NCBI GenBank assembly: GCA_021780105.1
Contig: JAJXZJ010000023.1
Location: forward strand, 62,001 to 126,000
Origin: a bacterium
GTDB taxonomy: Bacteria; Verrucomicrobiota; Verrucomicrobiia; Limisphaerales; J093
Length of the DNA stretch: 64,000 bases
Reading direction: 5' to 3'
Shown here one piece after another: positions 50,265 to 61,202 of the stretch (position 1 is the stretch's first letter; every line of letters begins with the position of its first letter). The notes beneath the pieces are model-generated. The model worked only from the letters and a program-made list of their open reading frames with translations, was not told the origin of the DNA and ran no database searches. Both the position numbers and the translations under genes were made by a program.

Positions 50265-50504
50265 TCAGCGAATCGGTTCGTTTGTCGTGGCAGGTTTGAA
50301 CGGCGCCACCACCACGTTGGTCACGGCGTTCGTGCCGTAGCGCTGCACCTGACGCTGCTCCACCAGCCGCAGTTCGCGCCGGAGCCGTTGCAGCGCCACG
50401 GTGTTCGCCGCGATGAACGATACCATGGCCAGCAGGACCACCAGCACGATCACGGAGGCCGCGAGGCCGCGTTTGCCGCGGCGCGAATTCGAGGACGTTT
50501 TCAT
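50265..50504 (-). CDS. small single-TM protein at the end of the mini-T2SS-like cluster
   Basis: GLAASVIVLVVLLAMVSFIAANTVALQRLRRELRLVEQRQ; ATGA-type overlap with the upstream gene. Confidence 0.65.
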   Translation of the reverse strand: MKTSSNSRRGKRGLAASVIVLVVLLAMVSFIAANTVALQRLRRELRLVEQRQVQRYGTNAVTNVVVAPFKPATTNEPIR

Positions 50505-51019
50505 GGTCTGGCCTCCGCCGGGGCAACCGCTTCAAACGTGAACAACGGCCGCACGCGGGCCGGCCGGCGCGTCGCCAGTTCCACTTCCCATCGCCACGAC
50601 CCGACCCGCTGGCGCTGGTCACGGATAAAACTGGACGCCTTCAAATCAGCCAGAAACGACACCGGCGTGTTCGTGCCGACGCCACGCGTAAGCGACTTGC
50701 CGTCGAAGAAATACACGACCTCGCCAGCCGGTCGCGGGATGTGCAGCGCCTGGAGCGGAGCGGCGGCCTCCAAACGCGGCAGACCGTTCGCGGCGCGCAG
50801 GTCCGCCCGCCACCGTTCGCCAGCCGCCAGCGCGCGGCTGATATCCGCCGCCACCCGCCGGCCTTCCCGCGCGTGATCCAACGTCCGGGAAAATGCCCGC
50901 GCAGCCAGCACGATCACCACCGCCAGCACGGCAATGTAAACCAGCATTTCGATGAGCATCGTGCCCCGCAACCGGCGGTCCGGCTTGATGCTCCTTTCGC
51001 GGTTTCCAAGCGATTTCAT
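50501..51019 (-). CDS. type IV pilin-like / pseudopilin protein
   Basis: RRLRG|TMLIEMLVYIAVLAVVIVLAARAF with conserved E5. Confidence 0.75.
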   Translation of the reverse strand: MKSLGNRERSIKPDRRLRGTMLIEMLVYIAVLAVVIVLAARAFSRTLDHAREGRRVAADISRALAAGERWRADLRAANGLPRLEAAAPLQALHIPRPAGEVVYFFDGKSLTRGVGTNTPVSFLADLKASSFIRDQRQRVGSWRWEVELATRRPARVRPLFTFEAVAPAEARP

Positions 51020-51396
51020 GGCGTCACCGTCACTTCCCGGACGACAGGTCCGCCTTGGTCACGGTGATCGGGCCGCCATTCGAGCCGGATGCGGTTCGTG
51101 CCGATCGTGAGCGTAAACTTGCCCGGCAGGAGGTTCTTCACCGACGCGGCACGCGGCGTGTAAACCTGCGCTCCGGCCGGAAACGCTTTCCATTCGCCGG
51201 CGACCAGCACCTCGGTTTCGCCGTCCACAATTTCCATCGCCACCGTGCGTTGGTAGGCGGCGCGGGCCAGTCGTTGTTCGCCGAGGAACGAGTAGGAAAC
51301 CGGCAGCACCGCCACCGCGAGGATGCTCAAGGCAACCACCAGCTCGACCGTGACGGTGCCGCGGCGACGAAATGTTGTATGTGCGCCAATCACCAT
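51016..51396 (-). CDS. type IV pilin-like / pseudopilin protein (GspI-like)
   Basis: RRRG|TVTVELVVALSILAVAVLPVSYSFLGEQRLARAAYQ. Confidence 0.72.
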   Translation of the reverse strand: MVIGAHTTFRRRGTVTVELVVALSILAVAVLPVSYSFLGEQRLARAAYQRTVAMEIVDGETEVLVAGEWKAFPAGAQVYTPRAASVKNLLPGKFTLTIGTNRIRLEWRPDHRDQGGPVVREVTVTP

Positions 51397-52589
51397 AGCG
51401 TGCCTGCCTCGATGAGGTTGGTGAACATTTGGAACAAACCGCCCGCCAGCAGGGCCACCAGCAGCCCGTTGAACAGGACCAGGGCGGAGGTGAGCAATTG
51501 CGCCGCCGTTTGCTCCTGCTGAAACGCCTGCGCGGCCAGCGCCTCGTGCCAGCCGGCCAGGGCCATCCGGAAGCCGCGCCCGCTGCGGGCCGCGTTGGCC
51601 ACGCGCCAGCGAAACTCGCCCGCGGTGTCGAGCCGTCCGAGCGCCTCGGGCAGTTTGACGCCGCGTGCCAGGTCAGCTACCACGGCGCGAGCGCGGGCGG
51701 CGAAACATTCATTGTCCGCTGCCTCCGCCGCAAGCGTCACCGCCCGCGCCTCGGACATCCCGGCGTCCAGCAGCACCGCGAGCGTGGCCGAAAAGTCCCG
51801 TTGCATGCGTTTCCGCCGCCACGGGATGTGCCAGAGCAGCTCGGCGACGCCCGCCGGCGAGAGCCGGGCAAACCGCGACCGCAACCGCGGTCCACCAATG
51901 TAAAGCAACGCCAGAAACCAGAAGCCGAGCACCAGCAAGGCTTCGACCGCGATCAGCCAACCGCCGTGCGCCGCCAGGGTTCCTAACCAGAATGGCCAGA
52001 CGGCGCCCATGTCATCCGCAATCATGTGCATCCGCGGCATGATAAAAACTATCAACGCACCAAATACCACGGCCCAGGCTGGCGTGACCACGAACACCAG
52101 CAACGCCAGATAATGCTGCGCCTTCCAGACTTCCTCGACGCCGTCCCGCGCCGGCTCGTGGCAGGCGGGCAGCACTCTGGCCACGTCGCCGGCCTCGGCC
52201 CCGGCCCTGAGCATGGCCACGGTTTCCGCGGGCAAAAACCGCGGCGGCACCGAGATCGCCTGCGCGAAGCCGATGCCCTGCGCCATCCGCCGCGCCAGCA
52301 TTTGAAATCCGCCGCCGAGCGAACGGTCCCCGCTGGCGGCCACGCCGAGCACGGTTTGCTCGATGGTTTGGCCGTACTTCAGACCGCTCTCGATCAAATC
52401 GAGAAACAACCGCGCCCGCTCGCGCCGCCGCATGGGGAGGCTGAACAGGTAGTAAATCACGTAGAACAGGAGGCCCAGCTTCGCCCAGACCAACGGGCTT
52501 AACAACAGGACCAGGAGGACGGCCATCCTGTCGTCCGCCAGGACGCCGGTCGGGCCTCCCTCCGCAGTGAGCATGGCGAGCAGGTTCAT
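51390..52589 (-). CDS. GspF/T2SSF-domain membrane protein
   Basis: RARLFLDLIESGLKYGQTIEQTVLG...RMAQGIGFAQAI...AETVAMLRAGAEAGDVARVL; C-terminal paired TM helices. Confidence 0.8.
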   Translation of the reverse strand: MNLLAMLTAEGGPTGVLADDRMAVLLVLLLSPLVWAKLGLLFYVIYYLFSLPMRRRERARLFLDLIESGLKYGQTIEQTVLGVAASGDRSLGGGFQMLARRMAQGIGFAQAISVPPRFLPAETVAMLRAGAEAGDVARVLPACHEPARDGVEEVWKAQHYLALLVFVVTPAWAVVFGALIVFIMPRMHMIADDMGAVWPFWLGTLAAHGGWLIAVEALLVLGFWFLALLYIGGPRLRSRFARLSPAGVAELLWHIPWRRKRMQRDFSATLAVLLDAGMSEARAVTLAAEAADNECFAARARAVVADLARGVKLPEALGRLDTAGEFRWRVANAARSGRGFRMALAGWHEALAAQAFQQEQTAAQLLTSALVLFNGLLVALLAGGLFQMFTNLIEAGTLW

Positions 52590-52599
52590 CGGGCCTCCC

Positions 52600-53592
52600 T
52601 CAATCCATCGCGGTCAGCATGTTCACGAACAACATGATGCTGCGCAGCGCCGGCTGGAGACAAAAGGCAAGCATGGTTCCCAGCACAAGGATGGCCACGG
52701 GCAGGGCCGCGAAAAGCATCATTTCAATGCGGTAGCGCGCCCGTTGGAAATAAATCTCCGCCGCACGGCCAAAACCGCTGGCCAGATCCTCGCCGCCTTG
52801 CGAGACGAGCCACACAAACAGCGGCGGAAAGGCCCGGCCGGCGGTGGCCACCTCCGACAGCTTGCGATGCCCTGCCGCGAGCCGCGCCTGCCAGTCTGCC
52901 AGTTCGCCGCCCATGTCACTGCCTTCCTCCATCGTCTGCATCAGTTCGACCGCCTGCGGCAGCGGGCTGCCGCCGTGGAGCAGCAGCTTCATGCTGGATG
53001 CGAACCGGGCGAGATTCGCTTCGCGAAAGCCGGGCAGTTTGCGGCGCAACCAAGCGCGGCCGCCAGGAGCCAACATCGCCGCCATGAACGCGACGCCGAA
53101 CAGGATCAACCACGCGGCCGGCAACATGGCCAGCCAGGGAGTCAGATTGATCCGGCTGCTCCCGAGAGTGGTAAGCCATGTCTCCGTCCATGTGCGGCTC
53201 AGGTTCAGCACGAGCCAGCCCAGAAACAGGAACACCGCCAACATGACGAGATACACCAACGCCGGATACACCATCAAAGCCTTGAGCCGGCCCCAGAGCG
53301 AGGCCGCCCGCTGGTAGTGGTCGGCCACCATCGTGAGGACGCCGGGCAGGTCGTTGCTGTGTGTGCCGACCTGGATCATCTCCACGTAAAACTTCGGCAA
53401 CGTCCGTCGCGGCAACGCCTCGCGCAGCGGCACGCCTCTGGCCAGGTCCGCGCCCAGCGCCTCCAGTTCCGACCGCAGTTCGCCGGCTCGCATTGTCTCG
53501 CACAACTGCCGCAGCGCCCCTTCCAAGGGAATGCCGCTTTTCAGCATCCCGGCCAGTTGCTGGTTGAAGAAGGCGAATTCGTCGTAATTCAT
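52600..53592 (-). CDS. second GspF/T2SSF-domain membrane protein
   Basis: YDEFAFFNQQLAGMLKSGIPLEGALRQLCETMRAGELRSELEALGADLARGVPLREAL...YVEMIQVGTHSNDLPGVLTMVADHY. Confidence 0.85.
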   Translation of the reverse strand: MNYDEFAFFNQQLAGMLKSGIPLEGALRQLCETMRAGELRSELEALGADLARGVPLREALPRRTLPKFYVEMIQVGTHSNDLPGVLTMVADHYQRAASLWGRLKALMVYPALVYLVMLAVFLFLGWLVLNLSRTWTETWLTTLGSSRINLTPWLAMLPAAWLILFGVAFMAAMLAPGGRAWLRRKLPGFREANLARFASSMKLLLHGGSPLPQAVELMQTMEEGSDMGGELADWQARLAAGHRKLSEVATAGRAFPPLFVWLVSQGGEDLASGFGRAAEIYFQRARYRIEMMLFAALPVAILVLGTMLAFCLQPALRSIMLFVNMLTAMD

Positions 53593-53744
53593 AGCGTTGT
53601 CCTCAAGCCGCCGTGCAACCCGGCCTCGCGAACCAAGGCTCGATTTCAAACGTTTGGACCGGCCTCGTTGAAAACTGTCACGCGTGTTTGCGCGCGAAAA
53701 TCAACCGCACCCGGCGGATCGCCCGGAGAGGCAACGTCAACGTC

Positions 53745-56438
53745 CTATTGGGAACCGGCCGCACACTGCCGCCAAAGAGCGGCGATCTGTTGTCTCCGCG
53801 CATCCGCACTCGTGCCGTAAGCTTCCAGCACGCGCACCAGACCGTCTGTCAGCTTGCGCGCGGTGTCGAGATACAGGAAATCGGCCGCCATCTCCGACAC
53901 CGGCTCGGCCAACGGCTTCAATGGCCCGTTTGCCAGCAGGGCCAAACGGCGGTGCGCGACGGCGAGACTGTCGAGCGCGAGCCGCACGTGGGCGGCTTCG
54001 TAACTGTCCGCCAATCCGTGTTGGCTGAGCAACTGATGGAAACTCCGCAAACGCCGGGCCGTGGTCAGCAAAGCGGCAACATCAGGCATCGGTGAACCGC
54101 TGTGTTGGGCAACCGTCTTTCCATTCAGGTAGAGCGCGAGGCTGCCGTCCGGCGCAACGGTCGCCGCCACGTGCATCCATCGGCCGGGAACCAGTTTCGC
54201 CGCATAGCTGAGCGTGCCGGCCTCTGAAATCAAGCGCAGTGAATTGCCGGGGTAGGTGTCGAGCAAATAGCCGTTCGACGTGCCAACCTCGGATTTGTCA
54301 ATGATCCGGCCGCCGCCGGCCGGCAGATTCGCCGGGCAAATCCACGCCGCGAGGGTGCAGGCGTTGGTGAAATCGAGCGCCGGATTCGGCGCAATTTCCA
54401 GGTAACCGGAGCCGTCCAGCCGAAGCGCCGGACCGGCTGAAGCGTTGGCCAAGCCAACCCCGCCAACAATCTTCGCCCGCAAATGCGTGCCGACCGGCGA
54501 CGAAAACGAACCGTCTTCGTCACGGTCGAAGACCCAGTCGCCAACCAGCGCCGGATCGTTCGTGAGCGACCCGGCTTCGTGCCGGGCCAGCACGGCGATT
54601 TCGTCTGCCGACAATGCGCGGCTGAAGACTAGCGCCTGGGCGATGTCGCCGCGGAACCGGTTTCCGCCGTCGCTGTCGGCGCCCATGCGGAGCGGCCGGC
54701 TGTTCTTGACGAGGTTGGTTTTCTTGAGCCGCCGCCAGACGGCGTCCGCCGCTGGGATCGGCGGGAGCGGATCGTCGCTCTCCGGCGCTTGGAAGCCGGG
54801 CGGCTGGGCGTCACCCAGAACAACCTCGACGACGGCGCGTTCAGGCACCTGCTCGTAGGGGAAAAAAACGGACTGCCGGTCGAACCGCGTCCAGGATTTG
54901 CCGTTGAGTGTGACGGCCGTAATGGGACCGGCGCCCACGGTCGCGAGGAAAAGCTGTTTTGTGCCGAAGCGAATCGGAAAACGCTGCTCCAGCCGCGTGA
55001 TGCCGGGCGGGATGTGCGGCAGCAGCGCGAGTCCGTCGGCGCGGTAGAGATACTCGAAGAGGCCGCGCACAAACGCCGCCGGCGGACCGAACGCGTCGTC
55101 GGTGAGGTTGATGGGTTGATTGGGCTGATAGACATCGCTGCCGAACTTCACCAGCGGATTGTCCATCCGAAACCGGTCGGCAAAGGTCATCAACTGGAGC
55201 ATCGAACGGCGCGCGTCGTCGAACCGACCGAGCCGGTAGTAGCCAAGCATCATCCGCGCCTCGCAGGTGGACCAGTGCCCGCCGTTCACCCAGGTGCCAA
55301 ACGCCCACAGCCCTTCCGGTTGTTCATACATGTCGTCGTAGGAGGGGTAGTTCGGCAGGATGAAATCGTGCGGGCGCAGGCCGGGAATGGCCGCGATTTT
55401 CGTGTAAATCCGGGCCGCCTGGGCGTCATCCACCACGCGAAAGGCGATCGCATCGTGATTCGGTGACGCCTCGAAGTAACCGTGCTGCGCGGCGCCGAAC
55501 ACGCCGTGGCGCGTGCCGTCGGGGTCGAGCGACCGGATGAAGTAGCCTTCCTCGGTGGTGACGTGCGCGAGGCCTTTTCGCGCAACGTCGCGGCGCCGGG
55601 TTTGAAGCGTCACCTGCTCCGCGCGGCCGGCGAGTTTCTCCAGTTCAATCAAGCGGTCCAGCGCCGCAATATAAGTGACGGAGAGACCGGTCAGGTAAGC
55701 CTGGCCGTAAGTGCCGTCAGGTTTCTTCCAGCCCGCGTAACTCGGCGCCAGCAGGTTCCCCGCGGGTCCGGCGAGAAAAAGGTTGTTCGTCGGGTCGCGC
55801 CGCGTTTCGATGAAGTTGGCACAGCGCTCCAGCTTCGGCAGATATCGCGCGATCGCTGACTTGTCCCGGCTGATGAGCAACAATTCCGACTGCATCAGCA
55901 CGCCCGCCGCCGTGAACTCCATGGCCCAGTCGTGGATTTGCGGACGGCCGTCGCCCTGCCGATAGACGATCCAGCCCGGCCGCGCGCAGTCGCACAGGCA
56001 ACCGTCCGGCGCAACCCAGTTGAACGGCGGCGCGGCGCCAACGCGCTTGCCGTCGCCCATCTGGTCGAACCACAAATCCTGCGAGTTCTGCAGGAACGTG
56101 ACGAACGGTTCCTCGAGGAACGGCAGCATGCTGTAGGTCGTGCCGTAGCTGTTTTGAATCCACCACGCGTCCCAGGTCGGCCCCTCCACCAGCCCGTTCC
56201 AGCCCGGCATGTAGAGCATGGACAGATTCTCGAACTCCGGGTCGGGCGCGAACATCCGCCGGGCCGTGTCCAGGAGACGCAGATACTCAACGTCGCCGGT
56301 GCCGCGGAAGAACGCGCCTTCGAACCGCCCGTTCTCCGCGGCCACCGGCGGCAAGCGGAGCAGTGTGATCAAGACGAGCAATCCGAGCGACCATCCGGAG
56401 GCGATGGCCGGCTTTTTCAACGTGTTCACAGGCTGCAT
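53745..56438 (-). CDS. secreted glycoside hydrolase-like protein ((alpha/alpha)6-barrel) with C-terminal LamG/concanavalin domain
   Basis: Signal peptide MQPVNTLKKPAIASGWSLGLLVLITLLRLPPVAA; PTWDAWWIQNSYGTTYSMLPFLEEP; LamG-like NPALDFTNACTLAAWICPANLPAGGGRIIDKSEVGTSNGYLLD. Confidence 0.78.
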   Translation of the reverse strand: MQPVNTLKKPAIASGWSLGLLVLITLLRLPPVAAENGRFEGAFFRGTGDVEYLRLLDTARRMFAPDPEFENLSMLYMPGWNGLVEGPTWDAWWIQNSYGTTYSMLPFLEEPFVTFLQNSQDLWFDQMGDGKRVGAAPPFNWVAPDGCLCDCARPGWIVYRQGDGRPQIHDWAMEFTAAGVLMQSELLLISRDKSAIARYLPKLERCANFIETRRDPTNNLFLAGPAGNLLAPSYAGWKKPDGTYGQAYLTGLSVTYIAALDRLIELEKLAGRAEQVTLQTRRRDVARKGLAHVTTEEGYFIRSLDPDGTRHGVFGAAQHGYFEASPNHDAIAFRVVDDAQAARIYTKIAAIPGLRPHDFILPNYPSYDDMYEQPEGLWAFGTWVNGGHWSTCEARMMLGYYRLGRFDDARRSMLQLMTFADRFRMDNPLVKFGSDVYQPNQPINLTDDAFGPPAAFVRGLFEYLYRADGLALLPHIPPGITRLEQRFPIRFGTKQLFLATVGAGPITAVTLNGKSWTRFDRQSVFFPYEQVPERAVVEVVLGDAQPPGFQAPESDDPLPPIPAADAVWRRLKKTNLVKNSRPLRMGADSDGGNRFRGDIAQALVFSRALSADEIAVLARHEAGSLTNDPALVGDWVFDRDEDGSFSSPVGTHLRAKIVGGVGLANASAGPALRLDGSGYLEIAPNPALDFTNACTLAAWICPANLPAGGGRIIDKSEVGTSNGYLLDTYPGNSLRLISEAGTLSYAAKLVPGRWMHVAATVAPDGSLALYLNGKTVAQHSGSPMPDVAALLTTARRLRSFHQLLSQHGLADSYEAAHVRLALDSLAVAHRRLALLANGPLKPLAEPVSEMAADFLYLDTARKLTDGLVRVLEAYGTSADARRQQIAALWRQCAAGSQ

Positions 56439-56864
56439 GGCTTCACGCCTACACGAGTTTTCGCCGCGCGAACAGCCTGGAGTTCGTTCCCGCGAGCCGG
56501 CAAACCACCGGCCAGGCCCGGCCTGTCGCCACGGCGCCTGGCTCCCGGCCATGCTCTTCCCTGCGGCGCAACCAACTTGCAGCTCCGTTTCCAGTTTGCC
56601 TGGCTGAACGAGGCGGAGGACGTATTGATTGAACCGGGTGGGAGGCGATGGGTGCCGGGCATCGGCCACCAACAGGACGGGGAGAATTATTCCTGCGCGG
56701 TGACGCGTGATGCGCGACGACGATTTGCAGCGCATCCAGCGGAACGTCATCATGACCGAACAAGTCTGACACCACGCCGGGGGCGACAAGCTGGGAAGGG
56801 GCCGCCCATTTCACGCTTTACGAAACAGGCGGCGACGGGTTGGATGCGAGGACACTTGGGTATC

Positions 56865-57497
56865 ATGCCCGTCCGAGTCAAAATTTGCGGCATTACGAAT
56901 CCTGCCGATGCCCGCGCGGCCGTGGCGGCCGGCGCCGACGCGCTGGGATTCATGTTCTTCGCCGGCAGTTCGCGGCGCGTTTCGTTTGCCGCGGCAGCCG
57001 ACATCCTTTCCCAAATCGCCGCGCCGGTCATGCGCGTGGGCGTGTTCGTGAATCCCGCCGCGGATGAGGTCCGCCGTGCCGTTGAGGAAGCCGGCGTGGA
57101 CACGCTGCAATTCCACGGCGAGGAAACGCCGGAGTTTATCGCCGGCCTTAAACCCGGCAATCACACGGTCCGCACGATCAAGGCGTTTCGCGTCCGCGAC
57201 GCGGCGTCACTCGCCGAACTGCCGCGTTTTGCCACGGACTTCTGGCTGCTCGACAGTTACGTTCCGGGCGCACGCGGCGGCACGGGCGCGAGTTTCAACT
57301 GGGACCTCGCCATGACCGCGAAGCAGGCCGGGCGCCCGATCTTCCTCGCCGGCGGTTTGACGCCGGAGAACGTGGCCGAAGCGGTCCGCACCGTGCGACC
57401 GTTTGCGGTGGACGTTTCCAGCGGCGTGGAATCTGCGCCGGGACGGAAGGACCACGCGAAGCTACGCGCGTTCATCACCGCGGCGAAGGCCGTTTAG
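56865..57497 (+). CDS. trpF: phosphoribosylanthranilate isomerase
   Basis: VRVKICGITNPADARAAVAAGADALGFMFFAGSSRRVS...TLQFHGEETPEF...DSYVPGARGGTGASFNWDLA...FLAGGLTPENVAEAV...FAVDVSSGVESAPGRKDHAKLRAFI. Confidence 0.97.
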   Translation: MPVRVKICGITNPADARAAVAAGADALGFMFFAGSSRRVSFAAAADILSQIAAPVMRVGVFVNPAADEVRRAVEEAGVDTLQFHGEETPEFIAGLKPGNHTVRTIKAFRVRDAASLAELPRFATDFWLLDSYVPGARGGTGASFNWDLAMTAKQAGRPIFLAGGLTPENVAEAVRTVRPFAVDVSSGVESAPGRKDHAKLRAFITAAKAV

Positions 57498-57506
57498 AAA
57501 GCCGCC

Positions 57507-58526
57507 ATGGACGCCGCCCTGCAACAGGAATCGGAAAAGCTCGCCCGCTCGTGGATGCGGCACGACGAGGCGATGCTGCGCGATTATCTCGTGGCTGACG
57601 TGGAGGATCCACGCCTGAACACGCAGAGCATTTTGACGCGGCATTTCCTCGCGTTCTCGCTGTTCGCGGACAAGTTCCAGCCGCTCGCCGACGCAGAGCT
57701 GGCCTTCGGCGCAGCGATGAACTGGCTGCTCGCCACGGCAAAAAAGGCCGGGCACGAAGATGCGCTCGCCGGCATTGCTTACGCGCTCCAGCGCGGCGCG
57801 GACAACGCCGAGGGCTTCGATTTGCCGCCATTCGTGCGGACGATCTTCCGCGCGCTGCCGCAGAATATCGCCGGACAGACGGTGCCGAATTATCTCGAAA
57901 TCGTCCTGCGCGAGACGCGGTTCGCCAACGGCGAGCCGATGCTCCCGTCGTCCGCGCTCGCCATGTTCCAGCGCCTGTGGACCTCGGCGCTCGCCGCCGA
58001 ACCAGCCTCCGGAGCAACTGTGATTGAGCCTGCCTGCGGTTCGGCGAACGACTATCGTTTTCTGGAAAGCTATGGGTTCACGCGGCTGATTGACTACGCC
58101 GGTTTTGACCTTTGCGAAAAGAATGTGGCGAATGCGCGCCGGCTGTTTCCGCAGGCGCGCTTCGCGACGGGCAATGTCTTCGCCATCGGCGCAGCAGACA
58201 GCGCGTTTGATCTTGGCTTTGTCCACGATTTGTTCGAGCACCTCTCGCCGGCCGGCATGGACACCGCCGTCCGCGAGCTTTGCCGCGTGACGCGCCGCGC
58301 GATGTGCGTCCATTTTTTCAACATGGACGAGACCGAGGACGACGCGATCCGGCCGGTCGAGGAATACCACTGGAACACGTTGAGCGTGGAACGAATGCGG
58401 GAACGCTTTGCCGAACACGGTTTCACCACGCAGGCGCTGCACATCGGCTCGTTTCTGCGCTGGCGCGTCGGCTGCGACCAGACCCACAACCCGCACGCCT
58501 ACACCTTCGTGCTGGGGCGGGAGTGA
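57507..58526 (+). CDS. class I SAM-dependent methyltransferase
   Basis: VIEPACGSANDYRFLESYGFTRLIDYAGFDLCEKNVANARRLFPQARFATGNVFAIGAADSAFDLGFVHDLFEHLSPAGMDTAVRELCRVT. Confidence 0.85.
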   Translation: MDAALQQESEKLARSWMRHDEAMLRDYLVADVEDPRLNTQSILTRHFLAFSLFADKFQPLADAELAFGAAMNWLLATAKKAGHEDALAGIAYALQRGADNAEGFDLPPFVRTIFRALPQNIAGQTVPNYLEIVLRETRFANGEPMLPSSALAMFQRLWTSALAAEPASGATVIEPACGSANDYRFLESYGFTRLIDYAGFDLCEKNVANARRLFPQARFATGNVFAIGAADSAFDLGFVHDLFEHLSPAGMDTAVRELCRVTRRAMCVHFFNMDETEDDAIRPVEEYHWNTLSVERMRERFAEHGFTTQALHIGSFLRWRVGCDQTHNPHAYTFVLGRE

Positions 58527-58596
58527 TGCGCGGCGCCGGACCCGGACGATCCAGTCAACCCGGCTGGAATTCACCGGCCACGGCAAGGCGGCGGGT

Positions 58597-61041
58597 TCAC
58601 CGCGAAGTCGTCGGCTGGATCGTGTAGCGCTCGCCTTTGCGCGTCGGGAATACCACGACATCGGATTCCGGATGCTGGACTTCAAGTTTTTCCCGCCCGG
58701 AAACCACGACCGCACCCGGCGCGTGCAGCCGGCAGGGATTGCCGTTGAGTGAAGCGATCGTGGCCGACACGAGTTGGCCGTCGTGCCATGCCATATCCAC
58801 CGTGAATCCGCCGCGGGCGCGGAGGCCGGTGACGCTACCGTCGCGCCAGGCGTGAGGCAGCGCGGGCAGCAGGTGGACTTCGCCGGCCTGGCTTTGAAGC
58901 AGCATCTCCGCGATGCCGGCCGCGCCGCCAAAGTTGCCGTCAATCTGAAACGGTGGGTGCGCGCAGAACAGGTTCGCATACACGCCGCCACCGCCGTCGT
59001 AACGGAAGCCTTGCGTCTCGACGACGTGAATCAGGTTGCGGACAAGTTTCAGCGCATGGTCGCCGTCCTGGAGCCGCGCCCAGAAGTTGATCTTCCATGC
59101 CATGGACCAGCCGGTGCCGCCGTCGCCACGGACTTCCAGCGATTTCTTCGCGGCGGCGAACAGCGCCGGCGTCTGTGGCGTGATTTGGTGGCCGGGATGC
59201 AACGCGAACAGGTGGGAAACGTGGCGGTGGTGCGGGTCGGTTTCGCCAAACTCCTGCGCCCATTCCATCAGCCGGCCGTCGTGAGCGATTTGCGGGCCGA
59301 GCAATTTCGCCCGCGCGTCGGCGACCCGCCGGGTGAAATCATCTTGTTCCCCGAGTTCGTGCGCGGCGGCGAGCACGTTGCCGAACAAATCCCAGATGAT
59401 TTCCTGTTCCATCGCCGGCCCCATGCTGAGCGAAGCACGCTGGCCGTCCGGAGCGATAAAGGTGTTCTCCGGTGAGTTCGCGGGCCCGGACACGAGCTTG
59501 CCGGTTTTCGGGTCCGGCACCAGCCAGTCGAGGTAAAATTCCGCCGACTGCTTCATCACCGGATAGGCCCGGCGCAGATACGCGCGGTCGCCGCCGAAGG
59601 CGTAGTGCTCCCACAAATCCTGGCAAAGCCACGCGCCAGCCGCCGGGAACAAGCCCCAGCCGGGCGATTCGCCCGGCGAAGTGAAGCCCCACGGATTCGA
59701 GATCGTGTGGACGCACCAGCCGTGCGCGCCGTAATGCACCCGCGCCGTTTTGGCGCCGGGAACGGCGAGCGACTCGATGAATTCCAAGAACGGCTCGTGA
59801 CACTCGGCGAGGTTTGCGACCTCGGAAGGCCAGTAGTTCATCTGGTCGTTGATGTTGTGGTGATAATCGCAATTCCACGGCGTCTGCGTTCCGTCCGCCC
59901 ACAGGCCCTGTAAATTCGCCGGCAGACTGCCAGGCCGCGAACTGCTGATGAGCAGGTAGCGGCCGAATTGAAAATAGAGTGCGATCAGCGCCGGATCCTC
60001 ACCGCCGCGGCGAAATGCCTCCAGCCGCTCGTCGGTGGGCAGACTGGCGGCGTCCGTGACACCCAGGTCCAGTTGCACGCGGCGGAACAACCGCTGGTGA
60101 TCGGCGAGTTGCGCGGCCCGCAGCCGATCGGGCGATTGGCCGAGGGCCGGGTGGAGTTGGGCCGCCGTCACGGCTTCGGGGTCGCCCTTGCGATACGTCG
60201 GCGGTTGCGGCCAGTAATCGGTGGCTGCCGCCAGCACCAGCCGGGCGGATGTCGCCGCTTCCACTCGCAGTGAACTGGCGTTCGCGCTGATTTTGCCGCC
60301 TGTCGCCACGGCGTGCAAACGCGCGGCGAACTTCAGACCGTTGGCGGCCTGGCCGTCGAACATCTGGCCCGCCAGGAGCAGTTCGTTGTTTGTAACTGCT
60401 TTCACCACGCCGGTTTCCGGCCGGGACAGGCTGGCGGTGAAATTGAGTTTGCCGGGCCGGTCGCAGTCAATTTCAACGACCAGCACCTGGTCCGGAAAGC
60501 TGGCGAACACACGACGGGTGAAGGCGACGCCACCGGCCTTGAACCGCGTTGTGGCCGTGGCGGTGTCGAGGTCCAGTTCCCGCCGGTAATCGGTGACGTC
60601 GTTGGTGGCGATGCCGTCGAACGCCAGGCGCAAGTCGCCCAGCGTCTGATAGCAGCCATAAGGCACTTTGCTGCCGTTGCCTGACCCGGAGCCCGCGCCG
60701 CGGCAGATCAGCGTTTTGGCGGCGAGGCGGTCGGCCTCCTCGTATTTGCCGGCCCAAAGCAGGCGGCGAATTTCCGGCAACGCGGCGAACGCGGCGGGAT
60801 TGTCCGCGTCCTGCGGTCCACCGGACCAGAGCGAGTCCTCGTTCAATTGCAGCCGCTCGGAGGCGATGCCGCCGAAGACCATCGCGCCGAGGCGGCCATT
60901 GCCGACCGGCAACGCTTCCGTCCACTTTTGCGCCGGCTGGCGATACCACAGGACGAGCGGCGTGGCGGCACGAACCGGCCGCGCGGCGAGGACCGCCATC
61001 ACCACCAGCGCGAGCATGAATCGGGAGCAAACGGAGTTCAT
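58597..61041 (-). CDS. GH95-family alpha-L-fucosidase
   Basis: [54 protein letters not shown]...[46 protein letters not shown]. Confidence 0.93.
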   Translation of the reverse strand: MNSVCSRFMLALVVMAVLAARPVRAATPLVLWYRQPAQKWTEALPVGNGRLGAMVFGGIASERLQLNEDSLWSGGPQDADNPAAFAALPEIRRLLWAGKYEEADRLAAKTLICRGAGSGSGNGSKVPYGCYQTLGDLRLAFDGIATNDVTDYRRELDLDTATATTRFKAGGVAFTRRVFASFPDQVLVVEIDCDRPGKLNFTASLSRPETGVVKAVTNNELLLAGQMFDGQAANGLKFAARLHAVATGGKISANASSLRVEAATSARLVLAAATDYWPQPPTYRKGDPEAVTAAQLHPALGQSPDRLRAAQLADHQRLFRRVQLDLGVTDAASLPTDERLEAFRRGGEDPALIALYFQFGRYLLISSSRPGSLPANLQGLWADGTQTPWNCDYHHNINDQMNYWPSEVANLAECHEPFLEFIESLAVPGAKTARVHYGAHGWCVHTISNPWGFTSPGESPGWGLFPAAGAWLCQDLWEHYAFGGDRAYLRRAYPVMKQSAEFYLDWLVPDPKTGKLVSGPANSPENTFIAPDGQRASLSMGPAMEQEIIWDLFGNVLAAAHELGEQDDFTRRVADARAKLLGPQIAHDGRLMEWAQEFGETDPHHRHVSHLFALHPGHQITPQTPALFAAAKKSLEVRGDGGTGWSMAWKINFWARLQDGDHALKLVRNLIHVVETQGFRYDGGGGVYANLFCAHPPFQIDGNFGGAAGIAEMLLQSQAGEVHLLPALPHAWRDGSVTGLRARGGFTVDMAWHDGQLVSATIASLNGNPCRLHAPGAVVVSGREKLEVQHPESDVVVFPTRKGERYTIQPTTSR

Positions 61042-61202
61042 GCCGCGATTGTGGCTTGCGGACATGGCAAACGGCAAGCGCGGAAAACCCGTCACCAGCG
61101 CGGCAATATCCAGCCACGCGCCGCTTTCCGCGGAGAACCGTGAAACGAATGCTCTTTCGCGTCCACTCGGCCTCAAGAATTGCCGGCCGCGGCAGTCGAA
61201 GA

